DNA from: CAMCXE01 sp046347475
Lineage (GTDB): Bacteria > Pseudomonadota > Gammaproteobacteria > Pseudomonadales > Cellvibrionaceae
Direction: 5' to 3'
DNA: 64,000 nucleotides
NCBI GenBank assembly: GCA_046347475.1
Contig: JAXMGD010000002.1
Location: 124,001 to 188,000 of the forward strand
Within the stretch, counting starts at the first letter, position 1; each line of letters starts with the position of its first letter. This document shows, one piece after another, positions 44,171 to 53,045 of this stretch. Under the pieces are notes generated by a model, which saw only the letters and a list, made by a program, of their open reading frames with translations, was not told the origin of the DNA and made no database searches. Position numbers and translations under genes: made by a program.

Positions 44171-44778
44171 TTACCCAGCGCGCGCAAGCAAGACTCCAGG
44201 CAAAGATTTAAAACTCACACCCTTTCGAGTAAAAGCCGGAATAGGAACGCAGAGCAAGAGGTCAGGTTAAAAATAAATAAAAGCTCACGGCCCGCTACAA
44301 AACCCCGCTCGGCATATCCTGCAGGCAAAAAGATGCAGCCTGGTTATAACACTGCCCAGCTCACTCAATTAATGATTACCCTTCAAATACATCGCACAGT
44401 TTTTTATACCCAAAACCTTTATCAGCCCTTATTTTGCAATGCAAAAAACAACATAGGGTGTTTTGCCTATTATTCTGCGCAATAGTCCAGCCAGTGATCC
44501 GCTGAGTTTTTCGCCATAAAAGAGTTATAGGCTTCACAAACTCACCACGGAATAGCGTCTGTTTAGACTGTTTTATGCAGCCGTAGGATTTCTAATAAAA
44601 TTCAGTTATTAAATTCGTTTTCGCTCTTATACAAGCGCCCGAGAATTTTTGGCGCCAGAAATCGTTTTAACTATATCAACTAGGATTCGAGTATAAGCCG
44701 CGATTTTTTATGACCCAAAGTAAGCAGGGCTCGACAGTTTTTTGACCCCTCCACCAGGTTCATTCATCTCCCTCCTTA

Positions 44779-44800
44779 ATTCGCCAACAAGCTGGCGAAT
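44779..44800. promoter_or_regulatory. Inverted repeat in the cellulase leader
   Basis: ATTCGCCA and TGGCGAAT are perfect 8-bp arms around a 6-base spacer, 124 bp before the cellulase ATG. It may be an operator or an attenuator-like stem. No second copy was found. Confidence 0.35.
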
Positions 44801-44923
44801 AACGCCTAAATTCGCGGGCAAAAACTCATACTTTTCTACCAAACATTTTTTTGCGGATTAAAAAATGTACGAGTATTATCCATTCACCAAGACCAAATTC
44901 ACTAGTCAACAAGAAGGTTTTCC

Positions 44924-47017
44924 ATGATTGCGAAACTCTCGAAAGGTATTTTGACGGCACTAGGCCTATTCGCCTCTTCGGCCCTTTATGCGCAAACGCG
45001 CTATGTTTGGGTTGAGGCTGAATCAGGTGCGGAATACAACCCGATCGTAGTTAAATCAGATGCTGGTGCATCTCAAAAAATTTATCTAGGCTCATGGAAA
45101 TGGGCTGACTACGCCACGCGCAACGCGGCTGCCGGTAAAATTGCTTTTTCTGTGTATATTCCTGAAGCAGGAACTTATAAAATTTGGGCGAGAATGCGCG
45201 CAAGCTCAGGTCTGCGCCCCTACGACATCAGTATTGATAACAGCGATATGTCCAACAACTCAGCCTGGACACGCTGGCAAGCAACGCCTGCCTTGACCAC
45301 TTGGGGCTGGAGCGATTCGGGATTCACCGGCACCTTCACGGCAGGAACCCACACCATTTATTTGGCGCAGCGCGAAGGCGGCCCGAATGTTCATTTGGAT
45401 AAATTATTAGTCACCAATGATTCTGCTTATGTGCCATCGGGACTCGGTACAGAGGAAACCGCACCCAATATTGCCAACCCCTACAAATCCAATGTAGTGG
45501 AAAAATACGGTCAATTGCGCGTGAGTGGCGGCAAATTGCTGGATAAAAACAATCAACCTGTACAATTGAAGGGCGTAAGCGCACACGGTTTACAGTGGTT
45601 TCCATTAGCCAGCGCACAGACAATTCCGTACGCCGCAGAATTTTTAGGTGCTGAGGCCGTTCGCCTTGCGATGTATATTGAAGATTACGCACCAACCGAC
45701 GCATCTGATTATTGGGGCGGTTATACCGCCGATAAAACCGCGATGATGGCGCGTGTGGATCAAGCCATTAAAGATGCTGTTAGCGCGGGAGTTTATGTGT
45801 TGGTTGACTGGCACATTCACAACACACCGGGCAAATATACTGCGGAATCAACAGCATTTTTTACCGATATTGCCAAACGCTACGGTAGCCTACCCAACAT
45901 CATTTATGAAATTTGCAACGAGCCAGTTGCGGTTTCCTGGTCTACTGGCATTAAGCCCTATGCAAACACTGTAATTAGCGCCATCCGTGCCAATGACCCT
46001 GACGGCGTCGTAATAGTAGGTACGCCCAACTGGAGCCAGGACGTTGATGCCGCAGCGCAAGATCCTTTAACTTTTTCTAACGTCATGTATGCGTTCCACT
46101 TTTACGCGGCGACTCATGATATCAACCAGATGAAAAATAAAATTCAAACAGCTCTGAATGCTGGCTTGGCAATATTTGTTTCTGAATGGGGTTCATCTGA
46201 CGTAGGCACCTCCACTAACAATATGGCCGTTGCACAACAGTGGATGGATTTTATGAACACGAAAGGCCTTAGCTGGATCAACTGGTCACTCGGCAACAAA
46301 GATGAAGCATCGTCAATTTTGTTACCAACCGCGCCCTTAGCAGGTCCCTGGACTGATGCGGATTTAACGGCCCCTGGTCGTTGGTTAAAAGTCTATTTCA
46401 ATAAGCCCACAGCCAGCACGGGTACAACCACCACACCAAGTTCATCTAGCTCTAGCTCATCAAGTTCAAGCTCTAGTTCAAGTTCATCCAGTTCTAGTAG
46501 TTCAAGTTCTGGCTCTGTAGGCACAAGTTCTAGCTCTAGCTCTAGCTCTAGCTCAACCGGATCTACTGCAACTACAACCACAACAGCTATAACTGCGGGC
46601 AGCAACTACAAGATTGTGAGCAAATTGAGCGGTCGAGCCTTTGATGTAGTAGCCAATAGCACTAGTGTGGGCGCACAAATTCAACAGTACGATTATTCTG
46701 GTAACAGCAACCAAAAATGGGCCATGAATATCAGTAGCAACAACACTTGGACGATCCGCCCAACCAATAGCTGGCAGTGTTTAGATCTTCCCAATGGCAC
46801 AACTACGCTTGGCACCCTAGTTCAGCAATATAACTGTGCGGGCCAAAACAACCAAAACTGGAATTTAATCAACACCAACGGTTACTATCAAATACAAAAT
46901 GCAGCTAGCGGCAAGTGTTTAGAAGTGCAAAATAGCAATACAGCAAACGGCACTCGAATTGCGCAGGCTGAATGTAACGGAACTGATAGCAAACTCTTCC
47001 GCTTCGATAAAATCTAA
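44924..47017 (+). CDS. Secreted GH5 endoglucanase with N-terminal CBM and C-terminal CBM13-like lectin
   Basis: 697 residues, start after AAGAAGG. Signal peptide MIAKLSKGILTALGLFASSA with cleavage near ALYA-QT. Residues ~25-165 form a CBM6/CBM35-like beta sandwich (YVWVEAESGAEYNPIVV, GTYKIWARMRAS, HLDKLLVTND). Residues ~190-495 are a GH5 catalytic barrel, closest in look to subfamily 2: VYVLVDWHIH, acid/base Glu333 in IIYEICNEPV, YAFHFYAATH and nucleophile Glu421 in FVSEWGSSD. A poly-Ser linker (~505-545) leads to a ricin-B/CBM13-like domain (~555-697) with repeated Q-x-W/F ends (NSNQKWAM, NNQNWNLI, SKLFRFD). It should cut beta-1,4-glucans outside the cell. A terminator follows directly. Confidence 0.95.
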   Translation: MIAKLSKGILTALGLFASSALYAQTRYVWVEAESGAEYNPIVVKSDAGASQKIYLGSWKWADYATRNAAAGKIAFSVYIPEAGTYKIWARMRASSGLRPYDISIDNSDMSNNSAWTRWQATPALTTWGWSDSGFTGTFTAGTHTIYLAQREGGPNVHLDKLLVTNDSAYVPSGLGTEETAPNIANPYKSNVVEKYGQLRVSGGKLLDKNNQPVQLKGVSAHGLQWFPLASAQTIPYAAEFLGAEAVRLAMYIEDYAPTDASDYWGGYTADKTAMMARVDQAIKDAVSAGVYVLVDWHIHNTPGKYTAESTAFFTDIAKRYGSLPNIIYEICNEPVAVSWSTGIKPYANTVISAIRANDPDGVVIVGTPNWSQDVDAAAQDPLTFSNVMYAFHFYAATHDINQMKNKIQTALNAGLAIFVSEWGSSDVGTSTNNMAVAQQWMDFMNTKGLSWINWSLGNKDEASSILLPTAPLAGPWTDADLTAPGRWLKVYFNKPTASTGTTTTPSSSSSSSSSSSSSSSSSSSSSSSSGSVGTSSSSSSSSSSTGSTATTTTTAITAGSNYKIVSKLSGRAFDVVANSTSVGAQIQQYDYSGNSNQKWAMNISSNNTWTIRPTNSWQCLDLPNGTTTLGTLVQQYNCAGQNNQNWNLINTNGYYQIQNAASGKCLEVQNSNTANGTRIAQAECNGTDSKLFRFDKI

Positions 47018-47024
47018 CCCACTG

Positions 47025-47050
47025 AACCCGGCGCAAGCCGGGTTTTTTTT
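47025..47050 (+). terminator. Rho-independent terminator of the GH5 gene
   Basis: AACCCGGC-GCAA-GCCGGGTT followed by eight T, eight bases after the stop codon. Confidence 0.92.
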
Positions 47051-47081
47051 TGCGTCTAAAATAGCTCTCTTTGCAAGGGGG

Positions 47082-47930
47082 CTATTTTGTCGTTTCAGCC
47101 GTACAGTTGTTTAAATTAATTTCTTGGTGATTATTATTAAAATCAGGATCACCCGCAACTTGCCACAGACTGTATCGGTAGGCTCCGGGGCTGCGAATAT
47201 CGTCAAATTCAACACTGCCATCTACCAGCGCGTGTTTAGAGTCGATTGCTGATAATGCCAGCGGCGCAAGCCGCATTTGACGATCCATATCGTAAATACT
47301 CACCACAATTCCCTCTGTACCGGCCCAAGCCTGGGCAGGTAATGGGCCATGATTCGCATTAATGATTTTTACCCGCACCTTGCAACTAGCGCCGCTAGCC
47401 TGAATCGGTGCCAAGGCAAGATCCGCCACCTGCGGCACTGAGGTTGCGACGGGAATGACACCCACGCCAACCATACAGTCGTTAGTCGCAATTAACTGGT
47501 CATTTTTTTGGTTGTATTCCCAAAACTCCCCTTGAACCAAAATCTGCGCAATATAGGGCTCAGTGGCGCTATCAATTTGCGGCGAAAAAGGCACTTCCAA
47601 TTCCCCCCCTACCGGCAATAACTTTTTATGACGATCCAATGCACGTAATGATTTAGATGTTTGCACCTGAGCATGGCCCTTGCCCAGCGTTATATAGGCG
47701 GGGTTTACGGCCATATAAAATGTTGCAGGCAATGGACGCTCACCCGTATTTTTAATGACGACGATTGGCCTGCAGGTTAAATCAAATTTAATTTCTTTAA
47801 CCCCCAGATCCAAATCCTCATGACCCAGCGCTTGTGCGCTCACTATAGTCATCGCACCGCACAGGCCAAGGCGCAGGATTAACTGGCGGTTAGCACAGGT
47901 TCTATGCAAACTAGGGAATAAATTGCTCAC
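47082..47930 (-). CDS. Secreted hypothetical protein with CARDB-like domains
   Basis: 282 residues from GTG 47930, which has GGGAG eight bases upstream and is followed by an n-region with Arg and a signal peptide (LILRLGLCGAMTIVSAQALG). The longer open frame to 48089 is formed by repeat copy 5 and is rejected. The mature protein has two beta-rich halves (FDLTCRPIVVIKNTGERPLP, ADLALAPIQASGASCKVRVK) with the N-x-G/H-x-x-P/L-P pattern of CARDB adhesion domains. Four Cys suggest disulfides. It lies downstream of the TonB receptor on the same strand, separated by repeat copy 5, so a link is possible. Confidence 0.7.
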   Translation of the reverse strand: MSNLFPSLHRTCANRQLILRLGLCGAMTIVSAQALGHEDLDLGVKEIKFDLTCRPIVVIKNTGERPLPATFYMAVNPAYITLGKGHAQVQTSKSLRALDRHKKLLPVGGELEVPFSPQIDSATEPYIAQILVQGEFWEYNQKNDQLIATNDCMVGVGVIPVATSVPQVADLALAPIQASGASCKVRVKIINANHGPLPAQAWAGTEGIVVSIYDMDRQMRLAPLALSAIDSKHALVDGSVEFDDIRSPGAYRYSLWQVAGDPDFNNNHQEINLNNCTAETTK

Positions 47931-47975
47931 CCAGGAACTCCCAGACTGAATTGAAATAAATATAATTGGCGCATT

Positions 47976-48108
47976 ACTACCTAGGCACCAGCAATGAACA
48001 CACATCATTTCAGACACGCCGTAAATACATCCTTGTAGGCTCGCCAAAAAGATCCCTCTTTTTGACACTCTGAAATGATGTGTATTCATTACTTCCGTAC
48101 AGCTAGTA
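47976..48108 (-). repeat. Dispersed palindromic repeat family 1, copy 5
   Basis: Opposite orientation to copies 1, 2, 3 and 6. Left flank TTACTACCTAGGCACCAG, arms AATGAACACACATCATTTC and GAAATGATGTGTATTCATT, right flank CTTCCGTACAGCTAGTAA. It is shortened in the part between the central hairpin and the right arm. It supplies the false N-terminal extension of the gene that starts at 47930. Confidence 0.9.
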
Positions 48109-48244
48109 ACTCAAGCCATTTTGACGCCCGGTTAATTCCCCAGCATCCCTTGATTATTATTGTGCTTATTCGGCCAAATATATGCCACAAACACGCTCAT
48201 ACCGCGGGAATATTGGATTTGCGGAGGTGGCCTTTCTATAGACA

Positions 48245-48288
48245 CTTAAATACAGACGTTTAAATACAGGCGCTTAAATACAAACGCT
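48245..48288. repeat. Three 14-bp tandem repeats at the TonB receptor stop
   Basis: Units CTTAAATACAGACG, TTTAAATACAGGCG and CTTAAATACAAACG follow each other directly; a partial fourth unit overlaps the stop codon of the receptor. Probably a small slippage array. Confidence 0.6.
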
Positions 48289-50309
48289 TAAAAAGCATAA
48301 CGCCAGGACACCCTTACAGAACGAGGGGCAAACATGTGGTAATGACGATCTTCCACTTCTGAATCCTCATTCATCAATTGAGAAGCATAAAAATATTCCA
48401 CATCGTGGTCACGACTGTTAAGCACATTTAATACATCACAATTTATCCGCCAATGTTCGCCAACAAAACCTATGCGGCCATTAACCAAGCTACTGGCTGG
48501 CGCCCACGCACCCCCGTCCAAAGGATACGAAGAAAAATAACGGCTGCGCAAAGATACAGTCCAATTATGAACCGGTGAAAATATTAATTCATTTACCATG
48601 GTATGCCGCAATGCACCAGGGATCCTACGCGTTCCATCACGGGCGTGATCAAGCGCGGCATGACTTGCAGAATATTCTAAAACCCACCTCAGCCTGGGTG
48701 TTAATTTCAAGCTATTCACCCATTCAACGCCTCGTCGTGTGCTACCAATTTGGGTGTTGTCGGTTGTGCCCGCATCGCCTACAAATAAAAGCTCGGAATT
48801 AATATTCAGCGTCCATAACGCCACCGAGGTATTAAAAACATCATCCTGCTCACCCCAATGTACCCCTGCCTCATAACCCCAAACGGGCACCAGTGGGTCA
48901 GCAGAAACGGCCGGAGCACCGCTGCTAGGATCTTGTCTGGTTAACACCCCACGCGCATCATTGCTGTGAAATCCGCGCCCAACACTTGCATAGCCTGCCA
49001 ATTTAGGCCCGATGGAATACAGTATTTTTTGCCCACCGGTAAGAATACCGGCGCTTATTGCACCGCTATTGGCATCGAGCGTTGCAGGGACAGCCGCGTT
49101 TTTGGCAATGACACCAAAATGATAACGATCAAACCGAATACCGGAGACCGCGCGCAGCCGATCGGATAATTGCACAGCGCTCTGCCCATAAATCGCTAAA
49201 CTCGATTCCAACACATTATCGTCACGAATCACATCCACTATGCGCCGCTGCTGAGTATCATAAAGCCCCAACTGATCAACCTCATCTAATTGCCAGTTAA
49301 TTCCCAAGGTGTTGGCACTGGGTTTTCCCCACAGGGAATCAGCAAAAGTCCATATTGCATCAGCACCGTAGGTCTTGCGATGGTCAGCCTGCAATCTCTG
49401 ATCACCGAGTGGCTTAGTAAAATAAGTAAAATTCGACCACAGATCTAAACCATACTCGATGGCATAAGCATTAAGTAAAAATTGGTGTTCTGCAAACGCC
49501 CAGCGTTTTTGAGCCGCTAAACTATAACGGTGCGAGTGCCCACCATCGGAAGGATCGAGCGCATAATCGGCAGGAATAACCTGCGCATCAACGGCACGGG
49601 CAGGCACTTGATCAGCCGCATTCCAGCTGTTGTTGTACGCCATAAGACTAACTTCAGCTCCATCAATGGGTGTACCTTCAGCATATTTAATCCAAAGGTT
49701 ATTTTTATTAACATCCTCAGAAACATTTGCCCAGTCTCCACCATAGGTTTGATATTCACCGCCGATCAATAGCTGCGCAAGACCAACCTCGGTGCTGTAG
49801 CCCACGACAGCTCGCTCGTAACCCAACTGGCCCCGCTCAAGCGCAACAAAATTTTCAACCAGATTGGCGCTATAAAAATGCGCGCTTCCCGCCCCAGAAA
49901 AGTCTCCTGCATCCACAAAATACGGGCCTTTGCGATAATCCAGGCGCTGCAATAATTCCGGCACTATAAAATTAAGATCACTATAACCCTGCCCATGGGC
50001 GTGACTGCGCATATTGATGGGCATTAGGTCTATCGTTTGAGAAAAATCCGTGCCGTGATCTAAATTAAAACCGCGCAAAAAATACTGATTGGCTTTACCA
50101 CTGCCCGAATGTTGTGTAGCCATCATACCGGGCACCACCTCAATTAAATCGCCATTGCGGCTGAGCGGCAGGCTCTGCAGGTCTTCCGCCGATACACTGC
50201 CTGCATCGGCTGTGTGCTGAGGCGCGCTGCGCTGCGCCACTACCATAACTTCGTCAATCAAAGCGCCATGGGCGTAGCACAGGTGCGAACGATTAAATAC
50301 CAAAATCAA
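48288..50309 (-). CDS. TonB-dependent outer-membrane receptor
   Basis: 673 residues. The N-terminus has a TonB-box-like IDEVMVVAQR, a plug domain (LQSLPLSRNGDLIEVVPGMM, NQYFLRGFNLDHGTDFSQTI) and a long beta barrel ending VRVSWRYAF, with the terminal Phe used for BAM recognition. The start is odd: only TTG 50309 is available before an in-frame stop, and the 14 residues before the TonB box form a poor signal peptide. Either the start is a rare codon further on in a weak signal, or the 5' end is damaged. Ligand unknown; neighbours suggest an oligosaccharide or a metal. Confidence 0.85.
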   Translation of the reverse strand: MILVFNRSHLCYAHGALIDEVMVVAQRSAPQHTADAGSVSAEDLQSLPLSRNGDLIEVVPGMMATQHSGSGKANQYFLRGFNLDHGTDFSQTIDLMPINMRSHAHGQGYSDLNFIVPELLQRLDYRKGPYFVDAGDFSGAGSAHFYSANLVENFVALERGQLGYERAVVGYSTEVGLAQLLIGGEYQTYGGDWANVSEDVNKNNLWIKYAEGTPIDGAEVSLMAYNNSWNAADQVPARAVDAQVIPADYALDPSDGGHSHRYSLAAQKRWAFAEHQFLLNAYAIEYGLDLWSNFTYFTKPLGDQRLQADHRKTYGADAIWTFADSLWGKPSANTLGINWQLDEVDQLGLYDTQQRRIVDVIRDDNVLESSLAIYGQSAVQLSDRLRAVSGIRFDRYHFGVIAKNAAVPATLDANSGAISAGILTGGQKILYSIGPKLAGYASVGRGFHSNDARGVLTRQDPSSGAPAVSADPLVPVWGYEAGVHWGEQDDVFNTSVALWTLNINSELLFVGDAGTTDNTQIGSTRRGVEWVNSLKLTPRLRWVLEYSASHAALDHARDGTRRIPGALRHTMVNELIFSPVHNWTVSLRSRYFSSYPLDGGAWAPASSLVNGRIGFVGEHWRINCDVLNVLNSRDHDVEYFYASQLMNEDSEVEDRHYHMFAPRSVRVSWRYAF

Positions 50310-50397
50310 AACGATGAATTATAAATAAATATTGCTAAAATAACATTCCAAAACCATAACTATTTTTTATTCGTGGCATGTTAGATAACTGCGCTTT

Positions 50398-50537
50398 CTA
50401 GCAGCTTGTTGAAATACCTAGGCGGCGCGCTCTGGCAAGGAAAATTTGGCAAAAAAGCTGGTTTTACACGCAGCAAATGAGGATTGTTTCGCTAAATTTA
50501 ACGCCCACAGACCTAGCAAGGTAGTATTTCAACACGT
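50398..50537 (+). repeat. Dispersed repeat family 2, copy A
   Basis: Inverted ends TTGTTGAAATACCT and GGTAGTATTTCAACA surround a centre with GGCGGCG, GGCAAGGAAAATTTGG, TTTTACACG, GCAAATGAGG and TTTCGCTAAATTTAACG. The same ordered words occur at 54796-54925 and 59395-59515. Arrangement and size fit a MITE-like element. Confidence 0.7.
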
Positions 50538-50811
50538 TGCAAGGCGCACCGGAACACATAAAACCCCACAACCATAAAGAATGCCCCATACAGGCACATG
50601 CCCCTACCCTGCTGCCTCACGACATCGCAAACCCAACCTCTAAATTAGTCCATCACTGATTAAAATTAATCCATTACTAATACAAGCGTCTCTAATTCAT
50701 TCCAGGTTTTGCTTTTTTCAACACTGTTGCATGCATGGAGCCCACGACGGAGCTACAGGACGGCACTCAGGCGCTTTGGAAAAAGCGCAACATTTGGAAT
50801 TAATCAGCGGA

Positions 50812-50851
50812 CCCTAAAAACAAAAAAGGCAGAGTTCATATTGAACTCTGC
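50812..50851 (-). terminator. Rho-independent terminator of the PL11 gene
   Basis: Read on the minus strand, the perfect stem GCAGAGTTCA / TGAACTCTGC is followed by C then TTTTTTG-TTTTT. It lies 140 bp after the PL11 stop. Confidence 0.85.
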
Positions 50852-50990
50852 AAAAGGGCACAACAACGATTAAAGAAGCCTCTGACTCATTGCAGGTTTT
50901 GCATTTTTTCAAAACCTGGAATAAATCAGCGCATCCTTAAGCTGCTCAACGCATGGCACCGAGCAGCTATATCTCTAAGCAGCTATGTCT

Positions 50991-53045
50991 TTATTTAGCA
51001 CGCGGTGTTAAATAGATATCCGCAGGCTGTTTGGGCATTTTCATCCCTGCACCGAAAAAGAAGCTGGTGTGAGGCGGCTGGTTGTAAGCCGTATTTTGCC
51101 AAGCAATTGCGCTGCGGTATTGGGAGTCATGCATTAGGGTATGCATGCGATATTGTGTGGGAATAGTGGTTGTGTAAATAATGACACTCGCATCATCATT
51201 ACCCTTCCAAATGACCTCCTCGCGCCAGTCGCCAAACAAGTCGCCTGATAATACAGGTACTGATTTAGTGCCATTAATTGAAGAACCGTTGCCGGTCAAT
51301 AGCCGATCATTGGCCTTCTTTGCCGGGTTCCATTTATCAATTTTGTTTCCGTCTAAAATTTCTCGCAACAAATCACCATCCCACCAAATAGCGAAGTTAA
51401 CGCCAGCCGGTTTGGTCGTACCCAGGCTCTTGCCTGTCACATCATTCAGCCCTCCGGCGCTCGCCCAGGATTCAAAACCTGGGTGAGCTGCGTCAATATC
51501 CATCGCCACACCACGGCCCACATCTCCACCGCCTTGAAAGCTCCAAATAATTTGACCGGTGCGGGGATCATGCATTTCAACGCCATGATTGCCGTAGCAA
51601 TCGGGGCTTTCGTGCACCATAAATACTTCCATGCCAGGGCGATTCGGATCCATATCACTCACATGCAACGCATCGCCATGGCAAATTTTTGTATTGCTTA
51701 AGCCTTTGCCGTTGTCATCAATAGTGGCGGCACCAAATATAATTTCATCCTTACCATCATCATCCACATCTGCAATGCTTAAACTGTGCGCACCCTGGTG
51801 CTCGTAACTCTTGTCGGTATTGCTATCGAACGTCCAGCGGTTGGTTAATTTACCGTCTCGCCAATCCCAGGCAGCAATTACTGCCCGCGTATAATAACCG
51901 CGTGAAAAAATCATCGATGGGCGCTTGCCATCTAAATACGCTGTGCCAGCTAAAAACCTATCAACCCGATTTCCATAGCTATCCCCCCAACTGCTCACAG
52001 TTCCACGGGCGGGAATATAATTTGCGGTCGCCATGATTTTTCCTGTCTCACCGTTAAATACCGTGAGATATTCAGGCCCCGACAAAACATAACCGGAGGT
52101 ATTTCTAAAATCAGCGCTTGCATTGCCGATGACGGTCCCGGCGGCATCCTTGGTACCGTCGGCAGTTTTCATGGCGATTTCCGCTTTTCCGTCACCATCA
52201 AAATCGTATACTTGATATTGTGTGTAATGAGCACCGGCGCGAATATTGCGGCCGAGATCAATTCGCCACAATTGTTTGCCGTCAAAAGTATATGCATCTA
52301 TAAATACGTTGCCCGTATAACCCGATTGAGAATTATCTTTTTGATTACTGGGGTCCCATTTTACGATCAGCTCATAATTACCATCACCATCTAAATCCCC
52401 AACCGAAGAATCCCCAGGTGCATAGGTAAACGCAACACCGTCGGGTGTAGTGCCGCCTGCGGGTCGATTCAATTTTAACGTGCGCGAATTTGTTGCCCAC
52501 ACACTCACGGATTCAGAGGCCACTTCTTTACCATTAATGACCGCTTTAATGATGTAGGTGCTATTGGCATCACCTTGAGGATCGGAATAATTTGTCACCT
52601 CATCGACACTGCCGATAAATGTGCCGTTGCGGTAAATATTAAACTCGGTATTGGCGCTGTCGGTTCCTAATAGACGCCAAGATAAAAATACTCCGTTCGC
52701 AACCTTCACGGCCACTAAACCCCGCGATAAATTTTCCATCTGGCGCCCCATTTGGACCACCTGCCCAGAGCTTGACGAGGAACTGCTGGAGCTGGATGAC
52801 GACGAGCTACTCGAACTGGAGGGACGCACGCCGGAGCTAGTACTGCTAGAGGAGGATGATGAACTGCTGGAACTAGAAGCGCGCCCTCCTGAGCTACTTG
52901 AACTACTGCTAGAACTGGAGGAGCTAGAAGAACTACTGCTGGAGCTAGAAGAGCTGGAGCCTTCACCATTTGCAGCCGGATCAGCCTCGCAACCCACCAA
53001 CACCACGGAGGCGAGCAGCCCCGTTATCAAGGGTTTATTCAACAT
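50991..53045 (-). CDS. PL11 rhamnogalacturonan lyase, poly-Ser lipoprotein
   Basis: 684 residues from ATG 53045 (GGAG upstream; the open frame to 53198 is not coding). A lipoprotein signal (ITGLLASVVLVGC, Cys19) and a poly-Ser stretch (~28-95, broken by Gly/Arg) precede a fibronectin-like N-domain (MENLSRGLVAVKVANGVFLS, NTEFNIYRNGTFIGS) and the PL11 propeller with repeated calcium-binding D-x-D-G-D/N-G motifs (VGDLDGDGNYELIVKWD, VYDFDGDGKAEIAMKTADGT, IADVDDDGKDEIIFG). It resembles Bacillus YesW/YesX and Cellvibrio Rgl11A and should cleave the rhamnogalacturonan I backbone by beta-elimination. It is anchored to the envelope rather than freely secreted. A terminator follows. Confidence 0.94.
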   Translation of the reverse strand: MLNKPLITGLLASVVLVGCEADPAANGEGSSSSSSSSSSSSSSSSSSSSSSSGGRASSSSSSSSSSSSTSSGVRPSSSSSSSSSSSSSSSSSSGQVVQMGRQMENLSRGLVAVKVANGVFLSWRLLGTDSANTEFNIYRNGTFIGSVDEVTNYSDPQGDANSTYIIKAVINGKEVASESVSVWATNSRTLKLNRPAGGTTPDGVAFTYAPGDSSVGDLDGDGNYELIVKWDPSNQKDNSQSGYTGNVFIDAYTFDGKQLWRIDLGRNIRAGAHYTQYQVYDFDGDGKAEIAMKTADGTKDAAGTVIGNASADFRNTSGYVLSGPEYLTVFNGETGKIMATANYIPARGTVSSWGDSYGNRVDRFLAGTAYLDGKRPSMIFSRGYYTRAVIAAWDWRDGKLTNRWTFDSNTDKSYEHQGAHSLSIADVDDDGKDEIIFGAATIDDNGKGLSNTKICHGDALHVSDMDPNRPGMEVFMVHESPDCYGNHGVEMHDPRTGQIIWSFQGGGDVGRGVAMDIDAAHPGFESWASAGGLNDVTGKSLGTTKPAGVNFAIWWDGDLLREILDGNKIDKWNPAKKANDRLLTGNGSSINGTKSVPVLSGDLFGDWREEVIWKGNDDASVIIYTTTIPTQYRMHTLMHDSQYRSAIAWQNTAYNQPPHTSFFFGAGMKMPKQPADIYLTPRAK

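Larger units (their letters stand above)
43936..44923. other. Intergenic region upstream of the GH5 cellulase
   Basis: Nearly 1 kb. It contains repeat copy 4 (44011-44170) and an inverted repeat at 44779-44800. The rest should include the cellulase promoter and leader. A 119-codon frame starting at 44126 begins in the repeat and is not a gene. Confidence 0.5.
50310..50990. other. Intergenic region between PL11 and the TonB receptor
   Basis: About 680 bp with repeat family 2 copy A (50398-50537) and the PL11 terminator (50812-50851). The string CATGCATGGAGCCCACGACG near 50730 recalls GC-rich REP-like pieces elsewhere. No gene. Confidence 0.5.

Noticed and set aside
44126..44485. 119-codon frame upstream of the cellulase
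   Set aside because: Begins inside repeat copy 4 and continues through non-coding leader; no domain or start signal.
46393..46605. Glu/Leu-rich frame opposite the cellulase linker; similar case at 52651-53064 opposite PL11
   Set aside because: Antisense reading of poly-Ser codons gives artificial Glu/Leu repeats.
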